From assembly GCA_048013815.1 (NCBI GenBank), contig CM106585.1, forward strand, positions 6,820,001 to 6,884,000: a stretch of DNA of 64,000 nt, written 5' to 3'. The notes under the pieces were generated by a model, which made no database searches, was not told the origin of the DNA, and saw only the letters and a program-made list of their open reading frames with translations. This document shows, piece by piece, positions 55,929 to 64,000 of this stretch. The position numbers and the translations under genes are program-made. The stretch comes from Setoptus koraiensis (taxonomy: Eukaryota; Arthropoda). Within the stretch, counting starts at the first letter, position 1, and each line of letters opens with the position of its first letter.

Positions 55929-57412
55929 ATAGTATCACATCATTTTCATAAGTGATGAATCGCGACGAAGAAGATCTTCGAGAACACAATAACGATAGAG
56001 ATGATGAGAAAAAATAATTTCGGAATATTCAGCTCATTTTTGAGTTGTTACAGGTACAGCGATGGCCTAGTCATATTGAAGGATAAGAAAAACTTGATGA
56101 CATTATTGCAAAAACTACAAAAACGTGGATTTTTAATAGACCATTTATTGAACAGTTTAATCCAGAGAATCGATATTGGCCAATGTTTGTTCTATTCGAG
56201 TATACCTGAAATGTAGATTTACCTTGTCAGTGTGACTTGGCTGAATGTAAGTTACCTGGACAACATAGAAAGAATATTGAGCTGTGGCTCGGAAATTTTG
56301 TCGGACGGAGGCTTGTACGGCGGAGAGTAGACGCTAATAGTGAATATCAAAGTATTAGGTTATACAATTAGAGTTCAAGGATCTTGAGATCGTCGATTTC
56401 AATCTTTGTGTCCAGCGTATCTTTAGGCAATGCTACGAATCATAGAACAACACTTAGATTTGAACATCCCTGAGGAGAGTTTAGAATACACTAGTATTAC
56501 CATTTTGAATATTTCCGTTAGGAATGCATTTACGTTTTTAGCCGGACTAACAAATGGATATTCATTTATACCATTAGAGGTATTGCTCTCGAAACGTGAA
56601 TGCCCGAAAGATACCTCCGTCCCATGATATCATCAGCCACACAAGTGCCAACAAAACGGTTCGAATTGACGAAATGGCACTGACGATAATGCAAAGACTG
56701 TTTAGCGAAGAGTCTTTGCTAGAAACTGGATAGCCAGTCTGACATTTACTATTGTTAAAGCCACGACTAGTTCTGCAGTGCATTTCCAAAACGAACAGAC
56801 CATTTAAGCACAGTGGTTGCAAAAGCTCACGCACCTCTGAAGAAACTCAACTAATGTATGGAGCAGACATCACACAGGATTGTATGGGCACAAGTGGCAC
56901 ACAAGAAATTAGTGGACAGTCTGTGCTTGAATGCGTTGCGCAGTTATGATTGTGTTTCAATTTCATCGTCCCAGTATTCGGCCATCATTAAACTGATGCA
57001 AGAATTTATTATTATTACGTTAGTCTAAAACAATAGATATAACCACAGTTGGAATCTATTCCAAAGGATGCACAATAACACGCCAAAAACAAAATTAGAT
57101 CCGAGCTGCAGATAATCTGTTGTAGTGGCGCCACTGGAAATGAGTCAAGCGTGATTCGTGGTTTTTACATTTTTTCACAATTCTCGTAATACAATACCGC
57201 ACATCAAGCCAATAGAAAGAAAAAAACTGATTCAGAGGAGACTAATACACCCTGTGAATACACTACACCCTTGAATGCATTTAGTGAAGTAGAAATTATT
57301 CTCATTTGGATTTAGATACATTTTTGTTGCATAATTACTACTATATTTATAAAGCAATAATCAACTATCACTACAAATAATCGACAAAGAAATATAAATT
57401 TGTACATTCAAA
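55929..57412. other. Stretch between receptor and beta-catenin with coding-like scraps
   Basis: No intact gene is visible. Several short open stretches on the plus strand look protein-like but are out of frame with each other: about 56052-56216 (after a good acceptor TTGTTACAG), 56221-56370, 56625-56732 and 56880-57028. The last contains ALRSYDCVSISSSQYSAIIK, which loosely resembles the end of a chemoreceptor. They could be decayed exons of another receptor copy. The beta-catenin 5' flank follows, with an in-frame stop (TAA, about 57395) just upstream of its ATG. Confidence 0.35.
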
Positions 57413-59821
57413 ATGTGGCAGCAACAGCAGCTACAACAACAACAACAAAATTCCTACATGGAATCGTCTAATAATCTTTACAATTCTGCAGGTGATGCGG
57501 AACAACCAATTGAATCCGGTGATTTGATGAACGACGAAAATCAAATTCCAAATGATTGGTCTCATGGACTAGATACAAACCACCAACAACAATACCAACC
57601 AATGAATGGAATGAACAAATTCCATCAAGGTTCCATTAATGGCATCAATCATCAATCTAGCTCTGTAGCCTATGGAGTTGTCAACAAAAACCCCAACCAA
57701 AACCAGCAACAACAGCACTATCCAATGCATCAATCCTCTTTTACTGGAGATCAAGTTGATGCTATGAGCCAACAATTGTCCCAAACGACCACGCAGAGGG
57801 TCACTGCCGCCATGTATCCGGAAACTATGAACGAAGGCGTTGAGATTCCATCAACACAATATGACAGCCAGCCTACAGCAGTTCAACGACTTAGCGAACC
57901 ATCTCAGATGCTTAAGCATGCTGTCATCAATCTCATCAACTATCAAGATGACGCAGATCTTGCCACAAGGGCAATACCAGAATTAATAAAATTGTTGAAT
58001 GACGAAGATCGTGTAGTTGCAAGTCAGGCTGCTATGATAGTTCATCAACTATCCAAGAAAGAAGCCTCCAGACATGCTCTGTCTGCATCTCCACAGATTG
58101 TCAAAGCCCTTCTGCAAGTGTTGGAATACTCAGATGACCGCGAAACATCAAAATCTGCAGCCGGGGTCTTACACAACTTATCATTAAACCAGCACGGTCT
58201 TCTTGCCATTTTCAAAACAGGAGGCATCCGAGCTCTCATTCAAGCACTTAATTCACCGATAGACGCAGTAGTTTATCATGCAATAACCACCTTGCATAAT
58301 CTGTTGCTACATCAAGATGGAGCGAAAATGAATGTCAGACTCAATGGAGGATTACAAAAAATGGTTAGTCTGCTTCAGCGCAACAATCACAAGTTTTTAG
58401 CGATTCTAGCAGATTGTTTACAAATTCTAGCATATGGAAATCAAGAGGGAAAATTGATTATATTAGCAAGTGGAGGACCTGCCGAGCTCGTTAAAATATT
58501 ACATTCGTTCACTTATGAGAAATTACTTTTCACGACAGCTAGAGTGTTGAAGGTTTTATCAGTTTGCCCTAGTAATAAACCTGCAATCATTCAAGCTGAT
58601 GGCATGCAGGCCCTGTCGGTCTGTCTCAATAATCAAAGCAGACGCCTCGTACAAGAATGTCTGTGGGCTTTGAGAAATCTAAGTGTAGGTGCAACAAAAG
58701 AAGTCAACATGGAACCTCTGCTTCAGAAACTTATACAATTACTGAATGATCCAGACATTAATATTGTGACTTGCGCCGTTGGAATTCTATCAAATCTAAC
58801 TTGCAATAATCAGACAAACAAACGTTTTGTTTTCAACATAGGAGGTGTTCAAGCTTTGATTCAGACAATTCGATCGGCAAGCGATAGGGAAGAAATCACA
58901 GAACCAGCCGCATGCGCTCTTCGCCATATAACCAATAGACATCCAGATGCCGAGGCTGCTCAAAATGCAGTTAGGTTGCAAGGAGGTCTTCCAGATGTAT
59001 CAAAACTGCTCGACCCACCTGGTAGATGGCCACTGTCCACGGCGGCTGCAGGCCTCATTCGGAATCTATCTCTCAGTCCAACTAACTTGCCGATGTTACG
59101 TGATCTCGGAGTTCTACAAAAACTTTCACTTCTTTTGAGCAAAGCTTTCCAAGCTCTCCAAGAATCTCCCGAGCAATCTGCCCATTTGGCTGGCATCAAA
59201 ATGGAGCGAGTGATAGAAAGCGTTCTAAGTGCGCTCCATGCCATGGCTACTGATTTCCAGAATCGAAGCATAATTTATAGTATGAACATGATTCCAACGC
59301 TCATGTCACTTCTTTATAGCGAGCACGAGAGTATTATATTGGTAGCCTTAGATTTGATGGCAGAATTGGCTACAGATGGTGAAATAGCCTCAACACTGGA
59401 GGCTCAAGGTGCATCTCAGCCTCTTTCCAATTTGTTGAGCTCCCCTAGCGAAGCATTAAGGCAAAGAGCAGCCTTGCTTTACTCTCAACTTTCGGACGAT
59501 AAAGCACCAGAATACACTAATCGGTTGTCTAATGAGATTAATACTTTATTTCAGAGTGAAAATCCTGATGTGTCAGGAGGGCATTGGGTTCCTCAGAATC
59601 TAGATATGCCCTCTATGTTCGCTACCGAAGATCAAGGAACTTTACCCGTGCACCCCGAAGGTAGCCGACAGAATATATACTCCGCTTATGCTCCTCAAGA
59701 TCAGATGGAAGTAGCCGGTTACGGGAGAACAATTCAAAACGTTGCCCCCAAACCATTAGTCGACAACAATCAACAGCAGCCGAAGCAACCCCATGAGCCA
59801 TGGTTCGACACGGATTTGTAA
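57413..59821 (+). CDS. Armadillo/beta-catenin homologue lacking the N-terminal degron
   Basis: A single exon of 802 residues. Beta-catenin joins cadherins to alpha-catenin at adherens junctions and is the transcriptional effector of Wnt signalling. Twelve armadillo repeats fill the core, and many blocks match other beta-catenins: [33 protein letters not shown], [30 protein letters not shown]. The alpha-catenin site is kept ([20 protein letters not shown]), as is the WFDTDL PDZ-binding end. The Gln/Asn-rich N-terminus has no DSGxxS phosphodegron. At the ligand groove, the lysine equivalent to human K435 is Thr (CNNQTNKRF instead of CNNYKNKMM) and W383 is Phe (KLLFTTA), while the K312 equivalent is kept. 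An upstream in-frame stop with no acceptor in between supports this start. AATAAA at 59868. Confidence 0.93.
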   Translation: MWQQQQLQQQQQNSYMESSNNLYNSAGDAEQPIESGDLMNDENQIPNDWSHGLDTNHQQQYQPMNGMNKFHQGSINGINHQSSSVAYGVVNKNPNQNQQQQHYPMHQSSFTGDQVDAMSQQLSQTTTQRVTAAMYPETMNEGVEIPSTQYDSQPTAVQRLSEPSQMLKHAVINLINYQDDADLATRAIPELIKLLNDEDRVVASQAAMIVHQLSKKEASRHALSASPQIVKALLQVLEYSDDRETSKSAAGVLHNLSLNQHGLLAIFKTGGIRALIQALNSPIDAVVYHAITTLHNLLLHQDGAKMNVRLNGGLQKMVSLLQRNNHKFLAILADCLQILAYGNQEGKLIILASGGPAELVKILHSFTYEKLLFTTARVLKVLSVCPSNKPAIIQADGMQALSVCLNNQSRRLVQECLWALRNLSVGATKEVNMEPLLQKLIQLLNDPDINIVTCAVGILSNLTCNNQTNKRFVFNIGGVQALIQTIRSASDREEITEPAACALRHITNRHPDAEAAQNAVRLQGGLPDVSKLLDPPGRWPLSTAAAGLIRNLSLSPTNLPMLRDLGVLQKLSLLLSKAFQALQESPEQSAHLAGIKMERVIESVLSALHAMATDFQNRSIIYSMNMIPTLMSLLYSEHESIILVALDLMAELATDGEIASTLEAQGASQPLSNLLSSPSEALRQRAALLYSQLSDDKAPEYTNRLSNEINTLFQSENPDVSGGHWVPQNLDMPSMFATEDQGTLPVHPEGSRQNIYSAYAPQDQMEVAGYGRTIQNVAPKPLVDNNQQQPKQPHEPWFDTDL

Positions 59822-59867
59822 AGGAAACGTTGATAGATTTAAATGATAAATTGAATCAATTGAATAT

Positions 59868-59873
59868 AATAAA
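59868..59873 (+). terminator. Polyadenylation signal of the beta-catenin gene
   Basis: AATAAA, 46 bp after the stop codon. Confidence 0.55.
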
Positions 59874-60123
59874 TCCAACACTTAAAAGCGAACGTTCGCA
59901 AAGAATATACTGAAAACAATGATTGTAACCCATTCTAGCTCCAATCTGCTATCCTGGATTTCGAAAGGAAGTCTCTCGACCAATGTTAATGATGCATTGT
60001 AGGTTACAAGGTGTTTTTACAAGTATGTTCGAGGTGCTCGACACACATTTTTGTTTGGTTTAAGTCATTATAGGCAAAAATGAAAAGATATTATGAATAT
60101 GATGCGGATAAAACTGAAAATCT

Positions 60124-60870
60124 TCAACGATCCGAGCGTTTTCTCTTTTTTCCTGCGGCTCCCTTGGAGTACTTAGCCTCTAAGTTAGCTATCATGGAAT
60201 CGAATCCGGCTTGTGATCTACCTTGTATGAGGGCTTTAAGATCACCAATGTTTTCTTCATCTTTTGTTTCGCTAGCTTTTTTGAGTTGTCTGGCCTCTTT
60301 CTTCGCCTTACGAATTCGCTTATCACGCTTCGATTGAGGTTCGTCAACAAACTTATCAAAGGCTTCAACTTCACCGGATGCAATCATTTTCTCTATCATT
60401 TCTCGCGAAGCTTCCTCATCGAATCCGATGTGGCACTGAGAGATTTTATCCATATCGCCTTTGTATCTTATATATATAGCTTTGAGATCTTCTTGCTCCT
60501 CTTTAGAATTCTTGTAATCATTTAAAAATTTTGTGATATCATCACTTGAAACTTTTGGAAACAATAGGCGCCAATATTGTTGCCAATCTGCTTCTGAGTT
60601 GAGGCCATCCTCATTCATTATGATGCCATGATCATCGTACATCTTTCGACGTTCCTCATCAGATAGAATGAAATGTACCTGAGCAAGAATTTGAAATTTT
60701 TTAGTAAACTCTTCTTTTTTCTCGTTAGATACACGATCTGGATGTATCTTCAAAGAAAGTTTCCTGTATCCTTTCTTGATTTGCTCATTGCTAGCATCCT
60801 TTTTTACGCCTAAAACCTGATACAAATCTGACGTTCCGAAGGCTTCCTCTATATCTTGAAGAAGTGTCAT
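60124..60870 (-). CDS. DNAJC9: DnaJ homologue DNAJC9
   Basis: 248 residues, close to the 260 of the human protein. DNAJC9 is a nuclear J-domain co-chaperone of Hsp70 that also binds histones H3-H4. The J domain is at residues 16-80 with the essential HPD in LKIHPDRVSNEKK and the QILAQVHFILSDEERRKMYD end. The family-specific DWQQYWRLLFPKVSSDDI follows, then the histone-binding part (DKISQCHIGFDEE) and a Lys/Arg-rich nuclear-localisation tail ending KKRKRSDR. The frame is open for 107 further codons upstream, but those are not conserved; the ATG of MTLLQDIEEAFG is chosen because it aligns with the family start. It converges with beta-catenin and diverges from ALG14. Confidence 0.95.
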   Translation of the reverse strand: MTLLQDIEEAFGTSDLYQVLGVKKDASNEQIKKGYRKLSLKIHPDRVSNEKKEEFTKKFQILAQVHFILSDEERRKMYDDHGIIMNEDGLNSEADWQQYWRLLFPKVSSDDITKFLNDYKNSKEEQEDLKAIYIRYKGDMDKISQCHIGFDEEASREMIEKMIASGEVEAFDKFVDEPQSKRDKRIRKAKKEARQLKKASETKDEENIGDLKALIQGRSQAGFDSMIANLEAKYSKGAAGKKRKRSDR

Positions 60871-61342
60871 TATGGTATAGAGATGAGTGGATTTACTCGT
60901 TGAATTTAGACGATAGTAATAGTTTGTAAGAACCAACAGATAGTTTTGATAATACAGATATTGATATATATGACCAGTCGGTAGGTTTGTAGCGGTATGG
61001 ATTTGTATTGTTTCACGAGTTGAGTTCTTTGCATGTGTGAAAGAGAATTGTGGACCGTGTGTGTCTGTTTGTTGTGACGATGGTGCCAACCTCAGCACAA
61101 TGACGCATGAGGGCGCTTTTGGTACCGAATTGAGTGTAACAGAGACAGTCAACAAATCCTTGTTGTTCACCGAATAATATCGATAACTCAAAAGTTTTCA
61201 CAATTATTACGTTATTACATCAGTCAAATACAATCTACATTAGTTGTGGATAAAATTTCAGAACTGAATCTCATTGTCTCGGCCAATCATCTTTAATTGT
61301 TTCAATAGTTTGTTCAGGGAATTGTGCTCAAGCAAATAAAAC

Positions 61343-61891
61343 ATGTCAAAAATAATGATTACTTTCGGTTCGGGAGGACACTCAAAGGAAATGCTTTTGT
61401 TGTTCAATTCTGTCATGTTGAGACTAGAAAAGATCCGCGACGCTGTTTGTGTTATAACTGAAGATGACACTTTGACAGAGAACAGGCTGAGAGAAACTCG
61501 AAAAATGAACGACCAAGAGGTGAAGCTCAAGATACTTCGGCATAAAAGAAGTCGTCGAGTAGGCCAATCTATGGTAGCTGCCTTTCCAGCATTCATAATT
61601 TCAATAATGCAAGCATTAGTTATTGTACTATTACACAGACCCAACATACTCTTAACCAACGGTCCAGCAATAAGTGTCGTCTTCAGCCTAGCCATTCGCC
61701 TACTACAAATAGTTACATTCGGCAATTATGGTTGCCATATTATTTATGTGGAGAGCTTTTGCCGCACCAAAACATTATCGTTAACAGGTAAAATACTTTA
61801 TCATTTGAGGTTGACTAACAGATTCCTAGTGCAATGGCCGAATTTATTAAAAGAGTACCCTCGTGCCAGTCACGAAGGTCTACTTGTGTAG
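61343..61891 (+). CDS. ALG14: ALG14, UDP-GlcNAc transferase subunit
   Basis: 182 residues in one exon. ALG14 anchors the catalytic ALG13 to the ER membrane, and together they add the second GlcNAc to the dolichol-linked glycan in N-glycosylation. The start of the fold, ITFGSGGHSKEML, carries the GSGGH motif. LLTNGPAISVVFSLAIRLL, HIIYVESFCRTKTLSLTGKI and FLVQWPNLLKEYP are family hallmarks. Compared with the human protein (216), the N-terminal membrane helix before GSGGH is missing and the protein begins five residues before the fold; a small upstream exon could supply it. The 3' end is very close to mL48 on the other strand, with AATAAA at 61920. Confidence 0.93.
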   Translation: MSKIMITFGSGGHSKEMLLLFNSVMLRLEKIRDAVCVITEDDTLTENRLRETRKMNDQEVKLKILRHKRSRRVGQSMVAAFPAFIISIMQALVIVLLHRPNILLTNGPAISVVFSLAIRLLQIVTFGNYGCHIIYVESFCRTKTLSLTGKILYHLRLTNRFLVQWPNLLKEYPRASHEGLLV

Positions 61892-61919
61892 AGGCGGCGC
61901 ACCCAAATGCCAGCTCTAA

Positions 61920-61956
61920 AATAAAATGATTGATTTTAATTTTTGATGAATTTATT
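61920..61956. terminator. Convergent poly(A) signals of ALG14 and mL48
   Basis: AATAAA on the plus strand at 61920-61925 and on the minus strand at 61951-61956 (TTTATT on the plus). The stop codons are only about 85 bp apart, so the transcripts probably overlap at their 3' ends. Confidence 0.6.
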
Positions 61957-61976
61957 TGCAATTATTTCTCTAGAAT

Positions 61977-62585
61977 CTATACACTGACACCAATCAATGG
62001 GGTATCTTTTAATTCTTGTAGTTCCTCCTTGAGTTTCTCTAAAACAGAATCCTTATAATACAGCTTATCCTCGTTCTCCTTTGCGTGCCTGTTAATGTGA
62101 AATGATACACCAGGTGGTATAGTTGTGTTGATAACTTCTATCAGGATAGGTAACTTTGTGACGGTGGCCTCTTTCATTTGTAGATTCCTCCCATACATCT
62201 TGATTGTGTATGTTGAATCCTTTGCAGTGCTTCTTTCTTTGAACGTTTCTATTATCAAATCCTGGTGTGGGGTCGACCAAGCTCTGGTGACTATAAAACC
62301 CATGTTGACCATTTTCTTGTGAAGGTAGCTTTGATACCTCTCAAGAGCTACGTAGTCGTAGCCTTTGATCTCTAGGTCGAGCAGGTCGTAGAAACCAACC
62401 TGGGGTTTTAATTGTTTCAGGTAACCGGGTTCATGGAGGTCAGGTATATATCCCGAATCTTTTTTAGACTCAGAACACATGGCTCTGATTATGGTGCATG
62501 ATTTATGAATCCTCGGCTGGCTGTTGAATGTGCTCACTTTTGTGAACAAAGTGTTGGATAGTATTTTTCTAATTGTTTGAGCCAT
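61977..62585 (-). CDS. MRPL48: Mitochondrial large ribosomal subunit protein mL48
   Basis: 202 residues in one exon. The N-terminus (about 1-35) is basic and free of acidic residues (MAQTIRKILSNTLFTKVST), a mitochondrial import presequence. The body has the S10-like fold shared by mL48 and uS10m: LLDLEIKGYDYVALERYQSY (family motif of the KGYD-x-LE type), KKMVNMGFIVTRAW, then STAKDSTYTIKMYGRNLQM and TKLPILIEVINTTIPPGV-type strands, and an acidic helical end (LEKLKEELQEL). The KGYDxxxLE context and length favour mL48 over uS10m. It converges on ALG14. Confidence 0.85.
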   Translation of the reverse strand: MAQTIRKILSNTLFTKVSTFNSQPRIHKSCTIIRAMCSESKKDSGYIPDLHEPGYLKQLKPQVGFYDLLDLEIKGYDYVALERYQSYLHKKMVNMGFIVTRAWSTPHQDLIIETFKERSTAKDSTYTIKMYGRNLQMKEATVTKLPILIEVINTTIPPGVSFHINRHAKENEDKLYYKDSVLEKLKEELQELKDTPLIGVSV

Positions 62586-63083
62586 TGACTTAGATCACAG
62601 TTATTATGTTGATAAATATAAATATGGCTTGATGTTACAATTCCTCTAATGTTTGGTAAAGATCCAATCGAAAAGAAACTCGGTGCAATATACCTGTCAA
62701 CATGTGACAAACCGCATGCACTAAATCTAATGTGATACGCGCGTGTTTTGAAGGGGCGCTCAGTTACGGACGTTCAATTACCATGTGAGAAGAAAAAAAA
62801 AGAAGAAACGTAACACCGAGACATCTTAAGCATTTTGATGCATTTTTGGGTTGCTGCAAGCGCCCTCGCGTCTTTTTCTTAAACTGCATCCAGAAGTACT
62901 GGCAAATCTACACACGGTACGAGGCTAAGACTTATAAGATTCGTCGAATAAATATTGATTTAAACTTTATGCTGTTTGTGTGGAATTGATAACGATACAA
63001 AGAAGTTACTGTTATTATCTATTCATTCTGTTTTATTGAGCTTAGCGACCCTCTCACAATTTGTTACTACCCGGTTGCTAGAA
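62586..63083. other. Spacer between BRX1 3' end and mL48 5' end
   Basis: About 500 bp with no exon. It contains a minus-strand AATAAA at 63033-63038 for BRX1 and, further along, the mL48 promoter. Confidence 0.5.
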
Positions 63084-63836
63084 TCAATCTTCTTCCATAT
63101 CTTCTTCAGACTCTTCCTCGAAATCATCTTCAGACATTTCTTCCATATTGTCTCCAGACTCTTCTTCTGAGTCCTCTCCACTTCCATCCACTGTCGCCTC
63201 TTTGATCGGCTTTTTTGGCGTTTTATTCTTAAACGCCCAAATAACTTTCCCGTGAAAACTCGAGGACAGCATGAGCAGAGGCTGGAGTACCATTCTTGGG
63301 CCGATCTCTTCCAATTTTGATAGATCTGATTGATCTAAGATTTGATAATTCCTAAACCAAATGTGTTCATCCATGTAGCTGAAAGTGACAACTCTATCCA
63401 CGAAGGGCTGACTCTTAGGATGCTTGTATGGTACGTTAAATATCTGGAGAAACAGTTCTTTCACAAGTTTTAGATGGGGAACTTTATCGAAACTCTCGTC
63501 AAAGGTTAGAATTGGCCGAGATCCTTTGAGACTATTACCAGCGAATTTAATATCGGACATTGTATGCACTCCTTGAACAAGAAATTTGATAGATGGCCCA
63601 CCGTTCACATTTGAGGCCCACATGTACAATATTTTGCCTTTTCTGTTTTCAAAGTAGACACATTTGTCGCATTTATCCATAACACATATTTCGTTTAGAG
63701 CAGTAAGGGAGTCCTTCTTGTCGAACTTGCATTCTTTTTTGGAATGAGGTATTATCTGTCTAATATCCTGAGTTAGATGTCTATCTTGATGATTGACTCC
63801 GCGAGAGCACAGAACCAGTACGCGTGTTTTAGGCAT
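63084..63836 (-). CDS. BRIX1: Ribosome biogenesis protein BRX1
   Basis: 250 residues, shorter than the usual 300-350. BRX1 is a nucleolar factor needed for 60S ribosomal subunit assembly. The Brix domain covers residues 1-205: TRVLVLCSRGVNHQDRHLTQ, ALNEICVMDKCDKCVYFENR, YMWASNVNGGPSIKFLVQ, GSRPILTFDESF, KSQPFVDRVVTFSY, IWFRNYQILDQ and EEIGPRMVLQPL. The roughly 50-residue N-terminal lead seen in other species is absent; an in-frame TGA lies upstream of the ATG, and an acceptor-like CTATATAG sits just before it. After residue 205 the conserved basic C-terminus is missing, and the protein ends in about 35 mostly acidic residues (SEEESGDNMEEMSEDDFEEE). AATAAA lies 46 bp past the stop. Confidence 0.92.
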   Translation of the reverse strand: MPKTRVLVLCSRGVNHQDRHLTQDIRQIIPHSKKECKFDKKDSLTALNEICVMDKCDKCVYFENRKGKILYMWASNVNGGPSIKFLVQGVHTMSDIKFAGNSLKGSRPILTFDESFDKVPHLKLVKELFLQIFNVPYKHPKSQPFVDRVVTFSYMDEHIWFRNYQILDQSDLSKLEEIGPRMVLQPLLMLSSSFHGKVIWAFKNKTPKKPIKEATVDGSGEDSEEESGDNMEEMSEDDFEEESEEDMEED

Positions 63837-64000
63837 TGTTCTATATAGAAATATGTTGACATCTGATGTGTATAATCAATTAAAAATTTTGGTAGGAATT
63901 TGAGATATTCAGCATCATACAATGGCTTGTAGAGAAAATTTCTAACTATTCGACTAGCATTACTACGAGTACTAGCCCACGTGCTCATGTTTGGATATAA

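Noticed and set aside
60871-61191. N-terminal extension of DNAJC9 by 107 codons
   Set aside because: The extension has no similarity to the family, and the internal ATG aligns with the known start; it is probably 5' UTR.
63850-63988. Possible first exon on the minus strand at the window edge, starting MSTWASTRSNASR
   Set aside because: It looks mildly protein-like, but no usable donor joins it to BRX1 and it overlaps the BRX1 start in another frame; unsupported at the window end.

Overview
This window is nuclear DNA of a metazoan, almost certainly an arthropod. The basis is a six-cysteine cuticular chitin-binding domain, an alcohol-forming fatty acyl-CoA reductase, a seven-pass receptor resembling arthropod gustatory receptors, an armadillo/beta-catenin ending in DTDL, and a Hox2/proboscipedia-like homeobox. 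Introns are few and short (about 90-190 bp), have GTAAGT-type donors, and many genes are single-exon. A mite or other small-genome chelicerate would fit, but that is inference.

Layout. 1-6.5 kb: the 3' part of a large non-classical cadherin (+), tail to tail with a fatty acyl-CoA reductase (-). 6.5-16.1 kb: a gene-poor stretch rich in simple repeats, with a CpG-rich island near 14-15 kb. 16.2-24 kb: a TMEM131 C-terminal homologue (+), a small secreted precursor with a Pro/Arg-rich tail (-), and a very large secreted chitin-binding protein of four exons (-). 24-31 kb: mostly non-coding, with minisatellites, one orphan secreted protein and a cluster of near-perfect palindromes. 31-41 kb: an SLC35G1-like transporter (+), a DGAT2/MOGAT acyltransferase (+), a homeobox gene (-), a HEAT-like coding fragment (+) and sedoheptulokinase (-). 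41-51 kb: an unrecognised two-exon gene (-), condensin CAP-D2 (-) and anillin (+), the last two head to head. 51-57 kb: an SLC18B1-like MFS transporter (-) and a tandemly duplicated receptor gene, one copy a deletion pseudogene. 57-64 kb: a dense housekeeping block of beta-catenin (+), DNAJC9 (-), ALG14 (+), mitochondrial ribosomal protein mL48 (-) and BRX1 (-).

Themes. Mitosis and cytokinesis (condensin, anillin), epithelia and cuticle (cadherin, beta-catenin, chitin-binding protein, acyl-CoA reductase), lipid metabolism (reductase, DGAT2-like) and secretory function (TMEM131, ALG14) are represented, but there is no sign of operons. Several gene models changed when splice sites were read by eye. 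The cadherin gains a terminal exon, because its apparent stop lies inside a splice donor. The chitin-binding domain becomes complete only after joining three exons. The small secreted protein gains a strongly cationic tail. No CRISPR array, rRNA, convincing tRNA or intact transposon was seen.
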